The notes: a model not told the origin generated them from the sequence alone. Positions 34,296 through 43,604 are shown, numbered from the stretch's first letter. The stretch: 64,000 bases of DNA from M3007 sp965249785 (GCA_965249785.1 CBDFMU010000009.1:62001-126000), one strand, 5' to 3'. Numbers and translations are program-made.

Positions 34296-35489
34296 CTAAA
34301 CCATTTTCGGGTTGGCTAAGCGGGCTATTTCCTCGACAATATCTTGCGCGGCTTCCGTTTTAGTCTGTAATGCAAACGCGGTTTGGAGGCCGTTACGCCG
34401 CAGAATAGTGATTTTGTTAGTATCGTGGCCAAACCCTGCACCCGCGTCTTGGAGCGAATTTAGAACAATGAAATCCAGGTTTTTCCGCTCTAATTTTTGA
34501 CGGGCATATTCGATTTCATTGTTCGTTTCCAGGGCAAAACCGACCAGAATTTGTCCGGGTCTCTTTTCTCTACCCAAAGTGACCGCAATGTCTACGGTTT
34601 TGGCCAAAGGCAAAGTCAGATCGTCGTCTTTTTTCTTGATTTTTTGCTCCGAAAACACCGCAGGCCGGTAGTCAGCTACCGCCGCCGCCAACACCGTAAT
34701 GTCCATTTCGGGAAATAACGGCGCACAGGCCGCGTACATTTCCTGCGCAGAACCAACGCGAATTACCCGCAAATTAGTATTAATAAACGGCGAACTCGTC
34801 GGACCAAGCACCAGCGTTACTTCCGCGCCCCGCCGAGCCAAAGCTTCCGCCACAGCAATACCCATTTTGCCAGTAGAATGATTGCCAATAAAACGTACCG
34901 GATCAAGTGGTTCGTGCGTCGGGCCAGCCGTAACGAGGGCTTTTTTGCCGGTCAGATCCTGCCGCTGGCGGAAATAATCGGCTACAAATGCCACGATTTC
35001 CTCCGGTTCCGCCAAGCGACCTTCGCCGACTAAACCACTCGCCAATTCGCCTTTTCCAACAGGAATAATCTGAACACCGTAAGACTGCAAACGCCGGATA
35101 TTAGCCTGCGTCGCCGGATGATGCCACATATCCACATCCATCGCTGGAGCTACGAATACCGGACAACGGGCAGAGAGATAAACGGCAGATAAGATATTGT
35201 CGCACAATCCGTTAGCCAGTTTGGCCAGCGTATTGGCGGTAGCCGGAGCCACCACCAAAGCCTTCGCCCACAGACCAAGTTCTACGTGATTATTCCAGCC
35301 CGTTTCGGAGCTTACATCACTAAAAACCGGGCGTTTGGAAAGCGTGGAGAGCGTGAGCGGCGCAATAAAAGTCGTAGCCGCTTCGGTCATCAATACTTGT
35401 ACGTCTGCTCCCTGCTTCACCCAGAGCCGAGTGAGGTGAGCAGCTTTGTACGCCGCGATAGAACCGCTGATGCCGAGAATTACTTTCAT
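34296..35489 (-). CDS. coaBC: Bifunctional phosphopantothenoylcysteine decarboxylase/phosphopantothenate-cysteine ligase
   Basis: A 397-aa enzyme for two consecutive steps of coenzyme A synthesis. The N-terminal CoaC half (residues ~1-175) is an FMN-binding flavoprotein with GSIAAYKA and an APAMDVDMWHHPATQANI region. The C-terminal CoaB half carries TAGPTHEPLDPVRFIGNHSTG-type nucleotide binding and the lysine-rich loop KIKKKDDDL. ATG at 35489 gives full length. A stuttered inverted repeat separates it from rpoZ upstream; DUF4835 follows 46 bp downstream. Confidence 0.96.
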   Translation of the reverse strand: MKVILGISGSIAAYKAAHLTRLWVKQGADVQVLMTEAATTFIAPLTLSTLSKRPVFSDVSSETGWNNHVELGLWAKALVVAPATANTLAKLANGLCDNILSAVYLSARCPVFVAPAMDVDMWHHPATQANIRRLQSYGVQIIPVGKGELASGLVGEGRLAEPEEIVAFVADYFRQRQDLTGKKALVTAGPTHEPLDPVRFIGNHSTGKMGIAVAEALARRGAEVTLVLGPTSSPFINTNLRVIRVGSAQEMYAACAPLFPEMDITVLAAAVADYRPAVFSEQKIKKKDDDLTLPLAKTVDIAVTLGREKRPGQILVGFALETNNEIEYARQKLERKNLDFIVLNSLQDAGAGFGHDTNKITILRRNGLQTAFALQTKTEAAQDIVEEIARLANPKMV

Positions 35490-35564
35490 GAAGGGATGAA
35501 GTAATAAAATGATGAAGTGATAAGACCCACGCCCATCACTTCATCATTTTATCATTTCATTAGT
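35490..35564. repeat. Stuttered GATGAAGTGAT inverted repeat
   Basis: GGGATGAAGTAATAAAATGATGAAGTGAT is mirrored by ATCACTTCATCATTTTATCATTTCATTA with a short GC spacer. It forms a strong hairpin between rpoZ and coaBC, inside what would otherwise be one operon. Confidence 0.75.
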
Positions 35565-35897
35565 TTATTCTTTTTCCTCCACATAGCGCCACTGAATCTC
35601 GTCCATCAGGAACTCATGGGCAGCGATGATTGGTGTATTAGGCAGACGCTCGTAGAACTTGGAAATTTCGATCTGTTCTTTATTTTCCTGCACCTCTTCG
35701 ATGGTATCGGTATTCACGGCGAACTCTTCGAGCTTGCGCTGGATTTCCCATTTCAGGTCGCTGGAAATCTGGCGGGCGCGTTTAGACACGATCACCAGGC
35801 TTTCGTAGATGTTGCCGGTTTTATTCACTAATTCCAGCACATCACGGGGTTGCACATTGGCATCAAGGCCCTGGGCCTTACTTTTAATATCGCTCAT
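35565..35897 (-). CDS. rpoZ: DNA-directed RNA polymerase omega subunit (Bacteroidota type)
   Basis: A 110-aa protein with the omega core pattern GNIYESLVIVSKRARQISSD followed by a helical tail ending WRYVEEKE. Omega helps fold beta-prime into the polymerase and is a target of stringent control in many bacteria. The position between bamD and coaBC is the conserved Bacteroidota arrangement and supports the call. The start is ATG at 35897. Confidence 0.85.
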   Translation of the reverse strand: MSDIKSKAQGLDANVQPRDVLELVNKTGNIYESLVIVSKRARQISSDLKWEIQRKLEEFAVNTDTIEEVQENKEQIEISKFYERLPNTPIIAAHEFLMDEIQWRYVEEKE

Positions 35898-35899
35898 TT

Positions 35900-35980
35900 T
35901 TCATTGAATTATAAATTATGAATTATGAATTATAAGTCATCGCAAGTAGCAATAATTTATAATTCATAATTCATAATTCC
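35900..35980. repeat. Stuttered AATTATGAATTATG inverted repeat
   Basis: ATTATAAATTATGAATTATGAATTATAA is mirrored 20 bp later by TTTATAATTCATAATTCATAATTCC between bamD and rpoZ. A related word set lies at 58862-59118. Confidence 0.75.
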
Positions 35981-35982
35981 AG

Positions 35983-36810
35983 TTAAGCTCCCGCCGTTTT
36001 CAGGCGTTTTTTCACCGATCTAGCGGCTTGTTGGGCATTTTTCTGAATTTGGTGCACTTCTTTGGAATAAATACCCGTCGGATATTTTTCTAAAAAATCG
36101 GTACTACGGTGCACGGCATCCAGGTAACGTTCTTCTTTTTTATCTACCACACTATTTTCACCCAATAGAAAACTACCTTTTGCGATCAGGTAGCGTACGC
36201 GCTCGGCATCGGGACTTTCCGGGTAATCACGGAGCAGGTTGTCGAAAGAAATAACCGAGGACTGGTATTGGCGCAGATTGTAGTATAGCTGGCCTTCGGC
36301 GAAGGCTTTTTCTTCCAATTTACGGCGCAGTTCATCAATCAGCCGATTGCATTCTTCTACCCGTTTGCTGGTGGGAAAGAGATTGACAAAGACCTGAAAT
36401 TCTTCGATGGCTTTCTGCGAATCACTTTGATCCAGCCGGAAAGTCGGCGATTGCTGGTAGTTGGAATAGGCCGACATAAACGCCGCTTCTTCCCGATAAG
36501 GCGAATTGGTAAAGGTATTGGCAAAAGTCTTGAAATAGTAGGCCGCCAGGACGTACTGTTTGAGATAATAGTGCGTGTAGGCGTACTGAAAATTGGCCTT
36601 TTCGGCTTCTGTTTTCCCCCGAATATTGGTCAAAACCAATTCAAAAAGAGTTTGGGCGCGCGCATATTGCTCCTTTTCGTAGTAATCAAACGCTGTTTTC
36701 AGCAGCAAATCCGCATCGCCGCTCGTGCGGAGCTTTTCATAAGAACTCTTGCAGGAAGTGGTCAGGAGGATCAGGCCGAAAACCAGCAAGGAGCCAAGCA
36801 TTTTTCTCAT
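35983..36810 (-). CDS. bamD: Outer-membrane assembly lipoprotein BamD
   Basis: A 275-aa lipoprotein of the BAM complex, which inserts beta-barrel proteins into the outer membrane. The signal peptide ends in a lipobox-like TTSC; TPR-like helical repeats follow (YYEKEQYARAQTLFELVL, YYLKQYVLAAYYFKTFANTF, FAEGQLYYNLRQYQSSVISF). The start is set at ATG 36810 rather than the upstream TTG at 36819, because that TTG is part of the TACCTTTG promoter box. First gene of the bamD-rpoZ-coaBC-DUF4835 cluster. Confidence 0.92.
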   Translation of the reverse strand: MRKMLGSLLVFGLILLTTSCKSSYEKLRTSGDADLLLKTAFDYYEKEQYARAQTLFELVLTNIRGKTEAEKANFQYAYTHYYLKQYVLAAYYFKTFANTFTNSPYREEAAFMSAYSNYQQSPTFRLDQSDSQKAIEEFQVFVNLFPTSKRVEECNRLIDELRRKLEEKAFAEGQLYYNLRQYQSSVISFDNLLRDYPESPDAERVRYLIAKGSFLLGENSVVDKKEERYLDAVHRSTDFLEKYPTGIYSKEVHQIQKNAQQAARSVKKRLKTAGA

Positions 36811-36816
36811 AGGGCG

Positions 36817-36824
36817 CAAAGGTA
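36817..36824 (-). promoter_or_regulatory. -7 promoter box of bamD
   Basis: TACCTTTG on the minus strand ends 6 bp before the ATG, so the mRNA would have almost no leader. The -33 element is not clear. Confidence 0.45.
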
Positions 36825-37067
36825 CGTGTTTAATTATGAATTTTTACCCGCCGAAGCCTTTTTCAGGCGAAGGAGGGACAAATGAATTATTGACCCACTA
36901 ACGCTGCCTAGCCGGTGAATGTGGCGTTTGAAAGGTGAATGTTTTTCAAAAGTGCCCGCATTGAACCAAATGGGAAAGACCATGTTTTGAAAAGGTCAAG
37001 GTTTTTCAGCGGTTTTCTGCTTAAAAATCTGGAAATTTGCGCATCTTTTTGCCCTCACCACTTCAAT

Positions 37068-38057
37068 ATGCCAACACTAGAAAAAGCGCAGGCCACCACC
37101 CATTCGCTCGCCGATCATTTCCAAGGTAAGGTAGATGCCGACATTCGCATCGAGCCAAAGGATTGGATGCCAGATAGTTATCGCAAGACGCTCATTCGGC
37201 AGATCAGCCAACACGCGCATAGCGAGATCGTCGGTATGTTGCCCGAAGGCAACTGGATTACCCGCGCGCCATCGCTGCGCCGGAAGCAAATTTTGCTGGC
37301 AAAAGTACAGGACGAAGGTGGACACGGCTTATATTTATATGCTGCCGCCGAAACCCTGGGCATCTCCCGCGACGAAATGATCCAGGAATTGCACAGCAGC
37401 AAGGCCAAATATTCCTCTATTTTCAACTACCCTACCCTCTCCTGGGCCGACATGGGTTCTATTGGCTGGCTGGTAGATGGCGCGGCTATTTTGAATCAAA
37501 TTCCCATTTGCCGTTGTTCTTACGGCCCTTATGCCCGGGCGATGGTGCGGATTTGCAAGGAAGAAAGTTTCCACCAGCGGCAGGGTTTTGAAATCCTGCT
37601 CACGCTCTCCAAAGGCTCGCCCGAACAGCGCGAAATGCTGCAAGAATCTATCAATCGCTGGTACTGGCCAGCGGTGATGATGTTTGGTCCTTCCGACGAT
37701 GCCTCGCCGAACAGTGAGCAAAGTATGCGCTGGAAAATCAAACGTTTCAGCAATGACGAACTTCGCCAACGTTTCGTGGACATGATCGCCGAACAGGTAA
37801 AAATTCTGGGCATGACGCTCCCCGACCCCGACCTGCGCTGGAACGAAGAACGCGGCCACTATGATTTTGGAGAAATCAATTGGGAAGAATTCTGGAACGT
37901 GGTGCAAGGCAATGGTCCCTGCAACCGCGAACGCCTGCGGACTCGCGTACAAGCGTATGAAGACGGAGCCTGGGTGCGGGAAGCGGCGACGGCTTATGCG
38001 GATAAGAAGGAAAAGCGGAAGTTGGAAATGGTGGAAGTGGTGGCAAAGGTGGCGTGA
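37068..38057 (+). CDS. paaA: Phenylacetyl-CoA epoxidase catalytic subunit PaaA (orphan)
   Basis: A 329-aa ferritin-like di-iron oxygenase subunit that epoxidises the ring of phenylacetyl-CoA. Both EXXH ligand pairs are present (DEGGHGLYLY and EESFHQRQG), plus WMPDSYRKTLIRQISQHAHSEIVG near the N-terminus. The start is ATG at 37068; the longer frame upstream is non-coding in character. PaaA normally works in a complex with PaaB, PaaC, PaaD and the reductase PaaE, whose genes usually follow directly. None of them is in this window, so either they lie elsewhere or the gene is a leftover or has another role. Confidence 0.92.
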   Translation: MPTLEKAQATTHSLADHFQGKVDADIRIEPKDWMPDSYRKTLIRQISQHAHSEIVGMLPEGNWITRAPSLRRKQILLAKVQDEGGHGLYLYAAAETLGISRDEMIQELHSSKAKYSSIFNYPTLSWADMGSIGWLVDGAAILNQIPICRCSYGPYARAMVRICKEESFHQRQGFEILLTLSKGSPEQREMLQESINRWYWPAVMMFGPSDDASPNSEQSMRWKIKRFSNDELRQRFVDMIAEQVKILGMTLPDPDLRWNEERGHYDFGEINWEEFWNVVQGNGPCNRERLRTRVQAYEDGAWVREAATAYADKKEKRKLEMVEVVAKVA

Positions 38058-38122
38058 AATGGTTTAGACATTTGGCCGATAGACACGAATAAGTTTATTG
38101 TCTAAATTATCATTTTCTATCT

Positions 38123-38407
38123 CTATTGCTCCGTTATACGTTGTGTCAGTGCATTGCTGTCAGCATTATAAGTACATGCTATAATGCCTGCATGAACAGG
38201 ATTGGCCTTGTGCAAATGAAAATAATCCCTACGGTCGAAGGTCACCACTGCTCGGTTATTTTCGGCAGCAAATGCCAACACTTCATGGTCTGGAATACGT
38301 TGATTGGCTTTGCCAGCATCACGCGCGGTTAACGTATTATGCCCTAAATTATGGAGTGCCTCCATGGCATGTATATCAAAATTTTCATCTCCATATAGTC
38401 GAGCCAT
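38123..38407 (-). CDS. DUF5615 family PIN-like protein (putative toxin)
   Basis: A 94-aa protein of the DUF5615/Mut7-C-like PIN fold: LYGDENFDIHAMEALHNLGH at the N-terminus, the acidic pair PDHEVLAFAAENNRAVVTFD and a DRRDY segment. These are arranged like the acidic metal-binding residues of PIN RNases. It lies 5 bp after a DUF433 gene, the usual antitoxin partner, so the two probably form a toxin-antitoxin module. ATG at 38407 is preferred over the TTG at 38416 that overlaps the upstream stop. Confidence 0.8.
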   Translation of the reverse strand: MARLYGDENFDIHAMEALHNLGHNTLTARDAGKANQRIPDHEVLAFAAENNRAVVTFDRRDYFHLHKANPVHAGIIACTYNADSNALTQRITEQ

Positions 38408-38412
38408 ATATC

Positions 38413-38742
38413 TCAAATATTTTCATTCTCAGCAATTTCGGTGTCTATTTCTGCTTTATTCGAGCGATAATATGCCCAAGCATTTATCAAATCTTCTGCT
38501 CGTAACGAAGGAAAAGAACTGAGTAAATGTGCTTCACTGGCCCCGGTGTTTCTGGCTTCCACCAATAGCCAAACAGGGATACGAGTACGAACAATGCAGG
38601 CACTGCCCCCACATACCCCTGCCGTCTTCTCAATGCCGGGCGTATAATGGCCAAGGTCTGTTTCCACCCAACGCGCTATTTGAGCCTTCTCCCCGGCTGA
38701 CATCATAGGTAACAACTGTTCGACCTGTTGTAAAGCAGTCAT
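38413..38742 (-). CDS. DUF433 family protein (putative antitoxin)
   Basis: A 109-aa protein with the DUF433 core: CGGSACIVRTRIPVWLLVEA, then FPSLRAEDLINAWAYYRSN, a small winged-helix-like DNA-binding fold. An extra ~45-residue N-terminal helical stretch (ALQQVEQLLPMMSAGEKAQI) may bind the toxin or dimerise. It is followed directly by a DUF5615 PIN-like gene. A near copy differing at 10 of 109 residues lies at 62679-63008 without a toxin partner. Confidence 0.85.
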   Translation of the reverse strand: MTALQQVEQLLPMMSAGEKAQIARWVETDLGHYTPGIEKTAGVCGGSACIVRTRIPVWLLVEARNTGASEAHLLSSFPSLRAEDLINAWAYYRSNKAEIDTEIAENENI

Positions 38743-38758
38743 GTTTTGTAATTTTTGA

Positions 38759-38766
38759 CAAAGATA
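38759..38766 (-). promoter_or_regulatory. -7 promoter box of the DUF433/DUF5615 pair
   Basis: TATCTTTG on the minus strand, 16 bp upstream of the DUF433 ATG. The same box at the same place precedes the paralogue at 63025-63032. Confidence 0.5.
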
Positions 38767-39025
38767 AATGACTTTTCTATGTTTGCTTAGGCAAATGGCA
38801 CAAGTAGTTTCCCTACTGTCTAGCCGCCAACTTTCCGAAATAAAAAACTTTTGAAAGGTTTAAATCTCCCATTCAGTCCCTCATCACTCGCGAAATGAAA
38901 TTCTCTTTTCCAATCGTCCGTCCCAGAAAACACCCCTTTCCTCGAATTATGTAACGTCCTGGTAACAACACGTGTCATATTCGCCACTGCAAAACACACG
39001 CCTACACCTGTTACACAATTCTCCT

Positions 39026-39892
39026 ATGCAACTCACGATTCGCAACCTCTCCAAAACCTATCCCAACGGCGTTAAAGCCCTGCAAGATGTTTCGCTGGAT
39101 ATTCCGACTGGCATGTACGGCCTGCTCGGTCCCAACGGCGCGGGCAAAAGTACCCTCATGCGCACCCTCGCGACCTTGCAGGAAGCCGACGGGGGAACTG
39201 TTACGCTGGGAGATATCGATGTGCTGAAAGATAAAGATGCCGTGCGCCGTACGCTTGGGTATTTGCCGCAGGAGTTTGGCATTTATCCACGCATTTCGGC
39301 GGTAAGTATGCTCGACCACCTCGCTACGCTGAAAGGTATTCCCGGCAACCACCGCAAAGAAGTCGTCAATGCGCTGCTACAACGCGTTAATCTCTGGGAA
39401 CATCGCAAAAAATCAGTATCGTCTTATTCCGGCGGGATGCGCCAGCGTTTCGGCATCGCGCAAGCCCTCATCGGCGATCCGAAACTCATCATAGTGGATG
39501 AACCGACCGCTGGCCTCGACCCCGGCGAGCGCAACCGTTTCTATAATTTGCTCTCCGAAATCGGTGAAAATGTGATTGTTATCCTCTCCACCCACATCGT
39601 GGAAGACGTAAAAGAACTTTGTTCCAACATGGCCATTATTAATGGTGGGCAAGTACTCTACGCCGGTTCCCCGGAAGCCGCGCTGACGCAACTGGAAGGT
39701 AAAATCTGGGAGAAAGCCATTGCCAAAGCCGAAATAGACGATTACCAAAGTCGTTTCCGCGTCATCAGCAGCAAGTTGGTGGCGGGCAAACCGATCATCC
39801 ATGTCCTTAGCGACGGTGATCCAGGAGAAGGTTTTCGTGGGACAGCCGCTGGATTAGAAGATGTGTTTTTCTCAAAAATTATCGCGGCGTAA
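39026..39892 (+). CDS. ABC transporter ATP-binding protein
   Basis: A 288-aa ATPase of an ABC-2 type transporter. Walker A is GPNGAGKST (about residues 36-44), the signature is SGGMRQRFG, Walker B is LIIVDEPTAGLDPG, and the switch histidine lies in STHIVED. ATG at 39026 is chosen because QLTIRNLSKTYPNG is the usual family start. It pairs with the permease/M1-peptidase gene downstream, from which it is separated by about 110 bp containing a stuttered inverted repeat. Confidence 0.94.
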   Translation: MQLTIRNLSKTYPNGVKALQDVSLDIPTGMYGLLGPNGAGKSTLMRTLATLQEADGGTVTLGDIDVLKDKDAVRRTLGYLPQEFGIYPRISAVSMLDHLATLKGIPGNHRKEVVNALLQRVNLWEHRKKSVSSYSGGMRQRFGIAQALIGDPKLIIVDEPTAGLDPGERNRFYNLLSEIGENVIVILSTHIVEDVKELCSNMAIINGGQVLYAGSPEAALTQLEGKIWEKAIAKAEIDDYQSRFRVISSKLVAGKPIIHVLSDGDPGEGFRGTAAGLEDVFFSKIIAA

Positions 39893-39902
39893 GTATAAGT
39901 TT

Positions 39903-39998
39903 ATTCGAGGATTTGAAGATGCGAGGATTTGACTAAGTACCTGATTATCATGTACTTTGATCGAATACTCAAATACTCGCATCCTCATACGATCAAAC
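39903..39998. repeat. Stuttered GAGGATTTGAAGATGCGAGG inverted repeat
   Basis: CGAGGATTTGAAGATGCGAGGATTTGA is mirrored by TCGAATACTCAAATACTCGCATCCTC between the ABC ATPase gene and its permease gene. Confidence 0.65.
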
Positions 39999-40003
39999 CA
40001 ACT

Positions 40004-41509
40004 ATGTTTTCCACCTTCTTTTCCTTTGAAATAAAGACCTGGCTCCGTGCGCCGATGCCCTGGATTTTCATGTTCGTTTTCGGCATGATCGCGTTCAGTG
40101 GGACGGTTTCGGACGACGTGCAGATCGGCGGCAGTTATGGTAATGTGTTGAAAAACGCGCCCTATGTAGCTCAGAATTTCTACGGTGTATTTTCCATTTT
40201 GGGCCTGTTGCTGGTGACGGCGTTTCTTAATTCTGCCGCTTTGCGTGACTTTGAAAACAACACGGCACAAATCGTTTTTTCCTCCCCCATTCAAAAGGCG
40301 GGTTACTATTTCGGTCACTTTTTCGGGGCGTTGCTGATCGCCATGATTCCGATGTTTGGCGTGTCGTTGGGGATGTGGTTGGGGGTAGCCATGAATTCCG
40401 TGTTCGAGTGGTTGCCGCCGGAGCGTTTTGGGCCGTTTGAGATCATGGGACACATCAATGCCTATCTGACGTTCGTCATCCCCAACATGATATTTTCGGG
40501 CGGTATCCTGTACACCGTGGCTATTCTGACGCGTAGCACGACCCAGGCTTTCATTGCCGGAGTGATTTTGCTAGTCGGGTATATTGTCGCTGGAAGTTTG
40601 ATGAAAGACATTCATAATGAAGGACTTGCGACGATGCTCGACCCGCTCGGTATTCGCAGTTTTTCTATATTGACCAAATACTGGACGGTGGACGACAAAA
40701 ACCATCTCTCGCTTGGCCTGAGCAATTCCACGATGCTGGCCAACCGCCTTTTGTGGATGTCCGTGGGTTTGGCGGTGCTGGTGGCGGGTTATTTTCGGTT
40801 TAATTTTTCGGAAAAAAACAAAGCCAGAAAACGCGCCAAAACCGTTGACGAGAAAGTGGAAATAATTGGTGTGCAACAACTTGGTGCATTGCCGAAAGTA
40901 GCCCTTGCCAGTGGTGCAAGTATGGTGTGGGCGCAACTCCGCAGTCAATTCCGCACCGATTTTCTAGGCGTGGTAAAAAGCCTGCCGTTCATCATTTTGG
41001 CCATCGTGGGACTGCTAAACACGCTGCCCAGTTTCTTTACCGCTACGCAGAATTATGGCAGCCATAATCTGCCCGTCACCTACGCCATCGTGGATTTGAT
41101 TCGCGGGTCGTTTTTTCTATTCGTCTATTCTATCATGGCCTATTTTACGGGCGCGTTGATCTGGAAGGAGCGCAACGCCAAAGTGAACGAAATATACGAC
41201 GCGCTGCCCACCCAAAACTGGACGGGTTATGTGGCCAAATTCGCTACCATTATCGCCGTTATTTTCATTCTGGAAAGCATCGCGATTGGTGCGGGCGTGT
41301 TTGCGCAAACCATGAATGGCTATTATAATTATGAACTTGGCGTGTATATTCGGGAGTTGTTAGTCCTTGATTTACTGGGCTTTGCGTTTTTGACGGTGCT
41401 GTTTATGTTAATCCACACCCTTTCGCCGAATATGTACCTCGGCTTTTTTCGTGAGCGTCGTGTTGGTGGGCATCAACAGTTTCATTTGGAGCCCGCTGGA
41501 CATCAATAG
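40004..41509 (+). CDS. ABC-2 permease part of a frameshifted permease/M1-aminopeptidase fusion
   Basis: The N-terminal part of one gene that runs to 43604. The true product from ATG 40004 reads to about 41446 and shows many membrane spans of an ABC-2 permease (WIFMFVFGMIAFSG, MIPMFGVSLGMWLGVAMNS). At the run of six T (41444-41449) the frame shifts: the stop at 41509 ends a meaningless tail (RERRVGGHQQF). Removing one T joins this frame to the downstream one to give YLGFFVSVVLVGINSF and a protein of about 1,200 aa. Such permease-M1 peptidase fusions are known in Bacteroidota. The shift may be a mutation, a sequencing error, or programmed. Confidence 0.85.
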   Translation: MFSTFFSFEIKTWLRAPMPWIFMFVFGMIAFSGTVSDDVQIGGSYGNVLKNAPYVAQNFYGVFSILGLLLVTAFLNSAALRDFENNTAQIVFSSPIQKAGYYFGHFFGALLIAMIPMFGVSLGMWLGVAMNSVFEWLPPERFGPFEIMGHINAYLTFVIPNMIFSGGILYTVAILTRSTTQAFIAGVILLVGYIVAGSLMKDIHNEGLATMLDPLGIRSFSILTKYWTVDDKNHLSLGLSNSTMLANRLLWMSVGLAVLVAGYFRFNFSEKNKARKRAKTVDEKVEIIGVQQLGALPKVALASGASMVWAQLRSQFRTDFLGVVKSLPFIILAIVGLLNTLPSFFTATQNYGSHNLPVTYAIVDLIRGSFFLFVYSIMAYFTGALIWKERNAKVNEIYDALPTQNWTGYVAKFATIIAVIFILESIAIGAGVFAQTMNGYYNYELGVYIRELLVLDLLGFAFLTVLFMLIHTLSPNMYLGFFRERRVGGHQQFHLEPAGHQ

Positions 41510-43604
41510 TAACATGGTCAAATTCGGCGGCATTCCGCGCTACATCTACTCCGATTTTTACCATTATGCGCCTTATCTTTCGGGACTGACCTGGTTCAAT
41601 ATTTACTGGGTGTTGTTCTGCGGTTTGCTGGCGGTGGCGACCATTTGTTTTTGGGTGCGTGGCAAAGAATCGGGCTGGCGCAAACGCCTTTCGCTGGGCA
41701 AACAGGAGTGGAAAAACTATCGCGTTGTCGGAAGCGGATTATTGGCAGTATGGCTGGTGACGGCGGGTTTTGTATTTTATAATACTAAAATATTGAACCC
41801 AAAGCCCTCGGTCGATGAGCAGGATAAACTCACGGCGCGCTACGAAAAGGACTATAAACGCTACGAAAACGCCCCGCAACCGCGCATTTACGACGTGAAA
41901 TACGAGCTCCGGATTTTCCCGGAAACCCGCACCGTGGAAGCCGACGGTCAATATTGGGTGCGCAATAAACACGATCACCCGATTGATACTTTGTTGGTGA
42001 GTACGCCAGCACGGTACTTGAAATTTTCCTTACAAAACGACCGTCTCGCGCTGCTGTTGAATGATTCGACGGTGAATTTCAGGCTGTATCGTATTCAGCC
42101 CGCGTTGGCTCCCGGCGATTCTATGTTGTTGAAATTCAACACGGTATATCATCCGAACGGTTTTGAAAATGAACTTACGGCAGCACAAATCGTGCAAAAC
42201 GGTACCTTTTTTAATAATGTCGAAATCTCACCCAACTTTGGCTACCAGCCTGGCAATGAAATAGAAGACAAAAATAAACGCCGGGAATTGGGCTTGCCGG
42301 AAAAATCGAGACGGCCGGCCCTGAATCCCGCCGATACGCTGCATCGCATGAATAGTTACCTGACCAACGATGCCGATTGGGTGAATGTGGAAACGACGAT
42401 CAGCACCAGTGCCGATCAATTGGCTATCGCGCCCGGCTCATTGCTGCGCGAATGGACGGAGGGAAATCGCCATTTTTACCATTATAAACTCGACCATAAA
42501 TCGTGGAATTTCTACTCGTTCCTGTCGGCTCGGTACGAAGTGGCGCGGGAGGAAAAAGGCGGTATTACGTATGAAGTTTATTACCATAAAGACCACGCTG
42601 TCAATGTGCCACGCATGATGCGTTCGATGCAAAAATCCATCGAATATTACACGCAACATTTTGGGCCGTACTACCACAAGCAGTGCCGGATCATTGAATT
42701 TCCACGTGTAGCGGCGTTTGCGCAGGCATTTCCTGGCACCATGCCGTATTCTGAAAGCATCGGTTTTATTGAAAATTATCAGGCCGAAAAGGACGATATT
42801 GACATGGTGTACTACATCGTGGCGCACGAAATGGGCCACCAATATTGGGCGCATCAGGCCAGCGGCGCGGATATGCAGGGAGCCGAAATGACCACCGAAA
42901 CCCTCGCCCAATACTCCGCGCTCATGGTGATGGAACACGAGTATGGACGCGACATTATGCGCAAGTTTTTGGAATATGAAACGGACCGCTACCTCCGGGA
43001 TCGGGGCCGCGAACGGCTGAAAGAACTACCGCTCGGCAAGTGCGAAGGGCAAGGCTACATTCACTACCGTAAAGGCTCGGTCGTGATGTATTATTTGAAA
43101 GAAATGATCGGCGAGGAGCAGGTCAACCACGCCCTGCGCAATTATCTCGAACGTTTTCGCTATGCCGATGCACCGTTCCCAACTTCGGTGGATGTAGTCA
43201 ATGAATTTGCGGCACAAACGCCGGATTCTCTGAAATACATCATCAAAGACCTGTTTTGGGACATTACGCTGTTCGATAATCGCACCAAAGAGGCTTCCAT
43301 CAAAGACTTGGGCAACGGCAAATACGAGGTCACCATCCAAGTAGAATGCCGCAAACTCAAAGCCGATGAACTCGGTAAAGAAACCGAAGTTCCCGTAGAT
43401 GACTGGATAGAAATCGGGGCGTTCGCCAAACCGGAAGGCGACAAAAAGTACGGCAAAACGCTCTATCGCCAGCGGGTAAAGATTGCGCAGCAAAACAATA
43501 CGTTCACCTTTATCGTGGATGAAAAACCGGAAAAGGCGGGCATTGATCCGTTCAGTTTGTTGATTGATCGGGAGCCGAAGGATAATTTGAAGAAGGTGGA
43601 GTAG
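41451..43604 (+). CDS. M1 family aminopeptidase part of the frameshifted permease fusion
   Basis: The continuation of the gene starting at 40004, in the +1 frame. It begins with the last membrane spans of the permease, then a gluzincin domain with the zinc motif HEMGH and the downstream glutamate in GAEMTTE (HExxH-x18-E), the M1 metallopeptidase signature. A C-terminal beta region ends near FSLLIDREPKDNLKKVE. GTG at 41451 is only the first possible start and probably not a real one. The enzyme is thought to handle peptides in connection with the transporter; the substrate is unknown. Confidence 0.85.
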   Translation: MSVVLVGINSFIWSPLDINSNMVKFGGIPRYIYSDFYHYAPYLSGLTWFNIYWVLFCGLLAVATICFWVRGKESGWRKRLSLGKQEWKNYRVVGSGLLAVWLVTAGFVFYNTKILNPKPSVDEQDKLTARYEKDYKRYENAPQPRIYDVKYELRIFPETRTVEADGQYWVRNKHDHPIDTLLVSTPARYLKFSLQNDRLALLLNDSTVNFRLYRIQPALAPGDSMLLKFNTVYHPNGFENELTAAQIVQNGTFFNNVEISPNFGYQPGNEIEDKNKRRELGLPEKSRRPALNPADTLHRMNSYLTNDADWVNVETTISTSADQLAIAPGSLLREWTEGNRHFYHYKLDHKSWNFYSFLSARYEVAREEKGGITYEVYYHKDHAVNVPRMMRSMQKSIEYYTQHFGPYYHKQCRIIEFPRVAAFAQAFPGTMPYSESIGFIENYQAEKDDIDMVYYIVAHEMGHQYWAHQASGADMQGAEMTTETLAQYSALMVMEHEYGRDIMRKFLEYETDRYLRDRGRERLKELPLGKCEGQGYIHYRKGSVVMYYLKEMIGEEQVNHALRNYLERFRYADAPFPTSVDVVNEFAAQTPDSLKYIIKDLFWDITLFDNRTKEASIKDLGNGKYEVTIQVECRKLKADELGKETEVPVDDWIEIGAFAKPEGDKKYGKTLYRQRVKIAQQNNTFTFIVDEKPEKAGIDPFSLLIDREPKDNLKKVE

